The notes below the pieces were generated by a model, which was given only the letters and a program-made list of their open reading frames with translations, searched no databases and was not told the DNA's origin. Both the position numbers and the translations under genes were made by a program. DNA of 64,000 bases from Drechmeria coniospora (taxonomy: Eukaryota; Ascomycota; Sordariomycetes; Hypocreales; Ophiocordycipitaceae), in contig NC_054389.1 in assembly GCF_001625195.1 (NCBI RefSeq), positions 1,860,001 to 1,924,000 on the forward strand, written 5' to 3'. Every line of letters starts with the position of its first letter. The first letter of the stretch is position 1. This document shows positions 57,901 to 64,000 of this stretch, piece after piece.

Positions 57901-58797
57901 AGAAGGTTGACGCAGGGGATTCGTCCTTTTGCAGCCGGAGAGATGCAAGCGCCCAGCCCACCAGGGCGTCGAGAAGGCCGAGCCGCTGCATGTCTCGACG
58001 CATGGCCACCCTGACGAGCAGCGCCTTGGCGGCGTCCATTTCCCTCCCAGGGACGGCGAGGTACTTGACGGCCAGGGGAATGACGCGCATCGTGATGGCC
58101 GGGAGATTTTCGGGCCACCGGAGCCCGCGTATGTCCGGCAAGTCGGCGTCGTCCAGGTCGACGGAGGAGATGGTCGAGAGGTCAAAGGGGGCCAGCAGCT
58201 GATGGGACAGCCACAGCATGACAAGGTACCTCTGCTCCCACCGCCAGCACCCGACGGCATCCGTCTCGTCGGCGGCCCGCGCACGCTCCTCGGCCTCCTC
58301 CATGTCGGATAGAAGAAGCTCGAGATATCGGGTCTCGACGTTGAGGAAGCGAAGGATCACCTTTTCGCCGCGGACCTTGCAGAAGGCGTAGAGGATGCGG
58401 CAAATGGCGTGGTCGAGGGGGAAGAGGAAGGCCGAGCGGGCGTGGGAACGCTTCATCCGGGGACGCCCTTGGGCGTACTCGAGATAGGCGTCGGCGAGGA
58501 AAGGAATCCACTTGGCGAGATGGGGATCGAGAAGTTGGGGGAGTTCCTGGAACCAGTCGAGGACCTGGCACGGGGAGCCCACGTCAGGGCCTTCGGCGAC
58601 GGGGAGGAGGGGAGGGGATGACGTACGGCCGTCGTCGCGTCAAGGGTCTCGCTCACGCGGACAAAGGAGCGGATTCGCATGCCGCCATGACCGTCGGCCT
58701 TTCGGGGGAGGGAGGTGATGGCGCCATCGAGGTCGACGAGCAGGTCGGCCGAGATTTTCTGAAGCTTGACGTCGAGCTCGGCTTCGGGCGCGTCCAT
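54901..58797 (-). CDS. CIN1: Tubulin-specific chaperone D (beta-tubulin cofactor D, Cin1/TBCD)
   Basis: Cofactor D takes part in alpha/beta-tubulin heterodimer assembly with cofactors B, C and E and the small GTPase Arl2. Three exons, 58797-58627, 58564-55716 and 55627-54901, join in phase to give 1248 residues. Introns show GTACGT and GTGAGT donors and an AACTAAC branch. The protein is an all-helical HEAT/ARM-repeat solenoid. Landmarks include VLDWFQELPQLLDPHL, the highly typical LSHQLLAPFDLSTISSVDLD (about 190-210), IPLAVKYLAVPGREMDAAKA and the C-terminal TBCD domain with HVERFESLTSS and RVRTAVIDELWGV. Length fits fungal cofactor D (about 1100-1250). A degenerate copy of its 3' end lies 670 bp downstream. 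Confidence 0.93.
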
Positions 58798-59239
58798 GGC
58801 TGTCTCGGGCCGGACGAGGGGAGAATGGATGCGGATTCCTTCCGCTGCTTTACCGAGAAGAAGACGGCGGCTCGAGCGAGGGCATGTCGATGGTGGCAGG
58901 CAGGTGTAGGGCGTCAGCTTCCAGGCAGCAGCAGCATGGCCGTCCAGGATGGGAAGCGAATGGGACGATGGCTATTCCGGCGCAGGATTCGTCATCAAGA
59001 AGAGGAAAAGGAGTATCCGGTTCCGACGGTGAAGATGAGCATTTAGGAAAGCATTCTTGCGGCAGGTTTGGAGCTGCTCTACTCATGCTTGTGGCTGCTG
59101 TAGTTTGACGATGCCCCTCGTGTGAAGCTATGGGAGGTCCGACGTGAAGATGTTTGCCCTGATCAGTGATGGCTCCGGCCCTTGCCCACATTGAAAATTG
59201 GCGGGGTAATTTCCTTTGCACCCGGTATCGTCTCGTGCC

Positions 59240-59960
59240 GACTGGCAGTACATGTAAGTACTTACTGTACGGAGTACTCTGTGCGGCGAGCTAGGTACCT
59301 GGCAGGGCGATTTCCTTTGTGCCTGGTACCGTCTCGTGCCAGCGAAAACTTAGTACTAACCCAGCAATACCCAGTAACACCTACCTGTAATTACCTGATA
59401 CTGTAGTACGGAGGATACTCTACAGGAAGTTGCATCGAGTGACCCTTTCAACCCCGACACTTTTCGTGCCTTTTTACCAGCAAACTGGCCGAGAAGTACA
59501 AGTACAGCACAGCGGAGGACATACGGAGTATTACAGCGCGGCACTATTATACTACTTGTACTTGAGTATGTACGTAGGTACTAGGTAGGCACTCACATGT
59601 ACTGTGGGTACGGAGTGCTGATGTAAGTACTGTAGTTGTACAGCACACCAGGTGCCTACCTAGGTTACTAGGTAGTAAGTAACAAGGTAATTACTACTGG
59701 CAATTGCCTACCTGCCTTAGTACCTTAGTACCTACCTAGGTAGTAGGTTGGTACTACAACTACAAGGACCGGGTAATACAGCACTACGGTACGGAGTACA
59801 GACTGAGGAGTGCTGCACAGGGCAGTACTCATACACGGCAAACATGGGTACCTACGGAGTACAAGTACAAGGTTTTACATACTTACAGCACTGAGGTACT
59901 GAAATACTCTAGTACGTACATGCACTGAGCAATACAGCACTATGGAGTACGGCACCATGG
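59240..59960. repeat. GTAC/TACGGAGTA and CCTAGGTA repeat island
   Basis: Contains many GTAC words, TACGGAGTA copies (for example 59269, 59609, 59791, 59855) and a local variant CTACCTAGGTA/TACTAGGTA repeated around 59655-59745. A smaller satellite lies at 60425-60515. Confidence 0.8.
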
Positions 59961-60085
59961 ACCACGGAGCATTCTGTACTAATGTACAGCATGCCACTGC
60001 CAGTTGACGTCATCACTTTTGCGACTTGCACTTGCAACTCGCGGGCGGTGAATTTCTGCATAATGAATGGACAATGACGCAACGA

Positions 60086-60121
60086 CTGGTCAATACTGAA
60101 TGGCTGGTCAATACTGAATGG
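60086..60121. repeat. 18-bp tandem duplication
   Basis: The unit CTGGTCAATACTGAATGG occurs twice head to tail without mismatch. Confidence 0.95.
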
Positions 60122-61087
60122 TTCAGGTGGGAAGCTCATCGGCAGAGGCCGGTGACGAAATCGGCCAATGGGCACGCAAGGAAGGCAGGAAAAAGCGGAT
60201 CTCAATGAATCGTTCTCGTTCTTCGGGAGACGTGCCATAAAATATGCACATAAGTACGTATCATGCGGACTCAAGAGAATGTGTCGTCATTGTCCACCCT
60301 CCGAAGTGCGTCATCTAAGTATATCTGAGACGAGCTTCCGCATAGTGTTCGCGCCTGGCCGGGTAGAGGTTCATATTAGTTGCCAAGATGAATCACGCTA
60401 GCGGCTAACCCTGGGATGCTTGCGCTAGGTACTGAGTACATCAAGCAGGTACCGATTCTGATCCGTACTGTACTGTACAGGGTACGGAAAAAAGTATACT
60501 CCGTAGTACTTTACACAACTACATGAGGCAGGCCGAACGGCCGAGTGCACGTGCCGCAAGCTTTACATGGCGGAACGCGCATAGCGTACGCTCAGGCGCT
60601 GTACGGTCTGCTTGTTCGGTACAGCAAGGGCAACTGGACGTGCAAAAAGTAGCCGCATCGGATTCCTTGACGCACAGGGAGCTTCTGGGATAATGTACTT
60701 ATTCAAATTCATATTCAAGTGCGCACCACCGCGGCGGCCGGTTCCGTACCTAGCTCAGGAGCATGTATCTAGAGGCCGAAGCCGTTCCTGCGGCGTGCCA
60801 ACACGAGTCGATATGTATCCATCCATATGAGCACACATTTTGGGCTAGAAAAAAAAAGACATTCGTCAGGGTCTTCGAGTGCGCCTTGGTACTCCGTACT
60901 CGCCGGCATGTCGTATAGTAGGTCAATGGAAAGCAGCGGGGCGAACAACATAAACACGCACATCCAGCTCCGACTTGCTTTTGGTATAAGAAAAATAAGA
61001 TGAGACAGGAAGAAAAAAAGGCTTTGCAGGGGTGGAACGAGGAAAAAGAGGCGCAAATGCGGATGCGTGCGAGGTGGCAGTTCCGTG

Positions 61088-62293
61088 CTATTGCAGGACG
61101 GAAATGGCGGCGACGAGGGCGTCGAGGGCGCTGCTCTGCGTCTGCCCCGTCGCCTTGATGTAGGGGCCCGCCCAGGCGATGCCGAGGCTGGCCCTGTTTC
61201 GGTCCCTCTGCCAGATGGAGTCGGCGTTCCTGATGATGAAGTCGGCAAACTCCCTGCGCGGGGCCACCTTGTGGAGGTAGGCCAGGTTGCGCACGTAGAT
61301 GCCCTTGAACTGGGCGCCGTCCCGGCCGCAGTTGCCGGGCTTGAGCTCGCACTTGTCCGTCTCGATGAGGATGCCTTCGGCGTTGGAGAGGGCCTTCATC
61401 GAGGCCATGGCCAGCGTCACCGCCCTGTTGACGTACTGCTGGTCGCGGGTGATGGTGCTCAGCTCGGCGAGAGCGCCGAGGATGACGCCCTGGTTGTAGC
61501 TCCACGTCTGCAGCCCGTTGTTCTTGCAGTGCTCGTCGAGGCCGTCGTTGATGAGGTTCTCGCCGTTGATCATGCCGGAGCCGTTGAACCAGGCCCACTG
61601 CGCCAGGGCGATGTCGAGGTACATGCGGTTGTCGGGGATGCGCTTGGCCAGCGAGGTGGCGACGGCGAGGTAGAGCTCGTTGGCGACGGCGTTGACGTAC
61701 TTGCGCTCCTTGCTCCAGTAGATGCCTCCGCAGGGCGTGTTGAGGCCGGTGCGCATGTCGTCGAAGACGTCGATGGCGGCGACGAGGTATTGCCTCTGCC
61801 CCGTCACGTCGAAGGAGCGTATGAGGCCGAGGGCCCACCAGCCCTCGTCGTCGTAAAAGTCGTTGCGGAAGTCGTCGAAGCCTCGCTTGCCGAGGAAGTC
61901 GCGCTTGGACATGCAGCCGCTGTGCGCGTCGATGCAGTACGTCGACGAGGGCAAGCCCATCTTGTTGACCACCTTGGACGTCTGCACCATGGTTTTTTGC
62001 GCCTGCACGAACGTGTTGTTCATGTAGCCGCCGAGGTTGAGCCTGTTGGCCTCGGGCAGGCGGAGCCTTGTGAAGTCGGCCAGCGTCGTCAGCGCGTTGC
62101 CGCTGTTCCACCAGGCATCGTCCCAGATGCCCGTGTTGACGTTGTAGAAGAGGCGGTTGAGCGTTTGTATCGCCGCCATGGATGCCTCGACGTAGAATTG
62201 GACGGGCATGGCGGCGTCCGCCGAGGGTGATGACGCGAGAAGGGTGAGGCCGACGGCGAGGGCGCCTCGCCAACCTGACGGGCCGCGTACCAT
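61088..62293 (-). CDS. Glycoside hydrolase family 76 (endo-alpha-1,6-mannanase-like), secreted
   Basis: A single-exon, 401-residue enzyme of GH76, whose members cleave or transfer alpha-1,6-mannan. It starts with a signal peptide (MVRGPSGWRGALAVGLTLLA, cleavage near residue 27 before AMPVQF). Family landmarks are WDDAWWNSGNALTTLADF (about 58-75), then YDDEGWWALGLIRSFDVTG around residue 147 with the adjacent Asp pair that serves catalysis. These are followed by TPCGGIYWSKERKYVNAVAN and LQTWSYNQGVILGALAELS. Cysteines are spaced as in secreted homologues. The C-terminus (ALDALVAAISVLQ) lacks a clear GPI signal, so it is probably a soluble or wall-associated enzyme, unlike Dfg5/Dcw1. It may act in cell-wall remodelling or mannan use. 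Confidence 0.93.
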   Translation of the reverse strand: MVRGPSGWRGALAVGLTLLASSPSADAAMPVQFYVEASMAAIQTLNRLFYNVNTGIWDDAWWNSGNALTTLADFTRLRLPEANRLNLGGYMNNTFVQAQKTMVQTSKVVNKMGLPSSTYCIDAHSGCMSKRDFLGKRGFDDFRNDFYDDEGWWALGLIRSFDVTGQRQYLVAAIDVFDDMRTGLNTPCGGIYWSKERKYVNAVANELYLAVATSLAKRIPDNRMYLDIALAQWAWFNGSGMINGENLINDGLDEHCKNNGLQTWSYNQGVILGALAELSTITRDQQYVNRAVTLAMASMKALSNAEGILIETDKCELKPGNCGRDGAQFKGIYVRNLAYLHKVAPRREFADFIIRNADSIWQRDRNRASLGIAWAGPYIKATGQTQSSALDALVAAISVLQ

Positions 62294-64000
62294 GGTATGT
62301 GCTTCGGATTCGGATTCGGATTCGGAATCGTTGTCGTTGTCGATGCCGTCGCGGCCGCTCCCGAACTGCGGAGCAGTAAAGAAGGGAAAGGAGCCGGAGG
62401 AGGGGAGATGGAGGTGAAGGAGGAGGAGGAGGTAAAGGAGGAGGGGAAGAGAAAGCGGAGAGGGAGGAAGAGCGAGGGAGCCGATGGTTTCGAGATGGAT
62501 GGGCAGGCAAGCGTCCTATTGTCTGTATGCGAAACGGATTGCCGTTCGCCGCGAGGCCTATGTAAGCTCGGCAAACAAAGGGCCGGTTCGATAAAAGGTC
62601 GTATGTCGAACGAGTTCCGGTGAATCAGGTGCACATGGGAAGGAAACAAAGTCGAACCGATGCTATGACCACGTGAAGGAGTCTCAAGCTTCGACCTGGC
62701 TGGATATGGGAGAAGGGAGAAAGCAGAAGCAGAGGAGGAGGAGGAAACGGCAGGCAAGGTGAATTATATCAGAGTCCTGCTCTCCTCCTTCTCTGCTCCT
62801 CCTCCGCCTCCGTATCGGAGAGACGGTATCAAGTTGGACAGTTGATGCCGCCATTCGGGAACCATGTGGGCCGGCCAGCAGGGGTGGTGGAGTGGTCGGG
62901 GGGGTGGCCGGGGGGAGGGGGTCGAGGGGATGGAGGGGCGGCTACGCACAGCGGGCGGGAGCCAGAGTGGGATCGCAGCGACCATCACCGGGTCTTGGCG
63001 GCGGGTGATGGCAGCGCTCGCCGTCTCATCGGCCGGCTGGCTTGCGCCTGGCACGAGGCTATGCCGTGCGTCAGGTCAGGCACTCGACGCCGTCCGGTGC
63101 ACCTCGTCGAGGCGGGAAGCTGGTGGCATCCGCCGTCGCCGTCCTCGCCCCGTGCTCCCGCCGCTCCGTCCTCGCGAGCGCTTCCCGTGCTCCCGGAAAG
63201 GCGCGATGCATGGGCATGAAGAGGGGGACGTCGTCGACTCGGAATCGATGGTTGGTAGGGACATTTCCCATGCGCATGACGAAGTGCCGACGACCATCGC
63301 TTGGCTTCGATTCATCCATGGGCCTGGAGTGGAGCGGATGGAGCCTCCTGATTGGTGCGCGAATCAAGATAATATTGAAGGTGCTCGGCGTTGGCGAGCC
63401 CTGACGCCGCTTAGGGCTGGCAGCGTCGGCGTGGCGCACAGGGGTTCCCTTTGAACCACGTTTTCCTCGAAGCGTCTGCTGGTACCTAGTCGTCGATGGC
63501 TGTTTCGGATCGAGATGGATGGACGATGCGGCTTTCCTTTGCCATTCCATTGCTGTCGTGCGCCGACCCTTGTCCATTGTGCATGGGGAGGGGGGGAGGG
63601 GGGGGGGCTGTTCGCCTTCGGACGCCGTACCCGCCTATCGCCTTTGCACTCTACCAGCCCCTCCCAGACGATAGGCAGGTACCTGTCAGGGTGCGCAAGT
63701 ACGTACAGTAGCTCGATTTGCGTACCCGCTGCCATTCACCGACGGACGGCCTCCTACCAACGCCTCTCATAATACGACCCTACTAGGGATCCATTGCGAA
63801 ACCTGTTACAGCCCAGTCGAGAATGCGACAGTTGTGCTTTGCATGGCCGAGTGAAAATGCAAGCGCACGCTGCGAGGTCGTGTCGATGAGGGTGCGCACG
63901 CGTATTGCCTCGTGGGTATCGCCTCATGAGTACTGCCATATGAGTATTGCCATATGAGTATTGCCTGCATCACCTCAACAATGGAACGGCATCCTCGTCC
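62294..64000. other. GH76 upstream region and window end
   Basis: The first 300 bases are purine-rich on the plus strand and form the probable GH76 leader. No CDS was recognised in the rest; the minus frame at 63071-63577 is open but without domain. A 14-bp tandem repeat lies at the end. Confidence 0.5.
63902..63971. repeat. 14-bp imperfect tandem repeat, five units
   Basis: Consecutive 14-bp units GTATTGCCTCGTGG, GTATCGCCTCATGA, GTACTGCCATATGA, GTATTGCCATATGA and GTATTGCCTGCATC. The consensus is GTATTGCCNNATGA. The repeat is non-coding. Confidence 0.85.

Larger units (their letters stand above)
58798..61087. other. Intergenic stretch with repeat island
   Basis: No CDS was recognised. The cofactor D promoter is followed by a GTAC repeat island, an 18-bp tandem duplication and the GH76 3' flank. 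Confidence 0.55.

Overview
The window is nuclear DNA of a filamentous ascomycete, most likely a sordariomycete of the order Hypocreales. The basis is the gene set (an AreB-type GATA factor, a divergent histone H4 variant, Vip1, Utp21, Ncl1, Mtg2, Bfr1, Rpb5, tubulin cofactor D, GH76), short GT...AG introns with CTAAC-like branch points, GC-rich coding DNA, and long gene-poor tracts full of simple repeats. Genus cannot be fixed from the sequence alone. No rRNA, tRNA, CRISPR or intact transposon was recognised.

Layout. 0-5.9 kb: mostly non-coding, with one short secreted-protein gene (2033-2545, minus) and a dense tract of GTAC/TACGGAGTA repeats. 5.9-14.7 kb: areB, a divergent histone H4 variant (six exons), a membrane-anchored GNAT acetyltransferase and an acetamidase/formamidase. 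14.7-21 kb: nearly empty except for a 49-residue CxxC protein. 21-37 kb: a dense housekeeping block of VIP1 (minus), UTP21 (plus), NCL1 (plus) and MTG2 (minus). 37-47.2 kb: a conserved fungal protein of unknown function, BFR1, RPB5 and a seven-helix rhodopsin-domain membrane protein. 47.2-54.9 kb: a gene-poor tract with repeat islands and two decayed genes, a phosphotransferase (APH-like) pseudogene and a degenerate copy of the 3' end of the neighbouring tubulin-cofactor-D gene. 54.9-58.8 kb: intact tubulin cofactor D. 58.8-64 kb: a repeat island, a GH76 mannanase and non-coding DNA.

Genes are single eukaryotic units in mixed orientation, not operons. Most serve general functions: nitrogen regulation (areB; possibly acetamidase), rRNA processing, tRNA methylation and mitochondrial ribosome assembly (UTP21, NCL1, MTG2), transcription (RPB5), inositol pyrophosphate signalling (VIP1), microtubule assembly (cofactor D) and cell-wall mannan processing (GH76).

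The most interesting observations are: (1) a cluster of seven GATA cores inside intron 2 of the GATA-factor gene, just before an in-frame ATG that would yield a short isoform; (2) a histone H4 variant with serine at the H4 K16 position, a long tail and a C-terminal extension; (3) window-wide islands of a palindromic TACGGAGTA / GTAC repeat confined to non-coding DNA; (4) the decayed duplicate of the cofactor-D 3' end beside a frameshifted kinase-like pseudogene.
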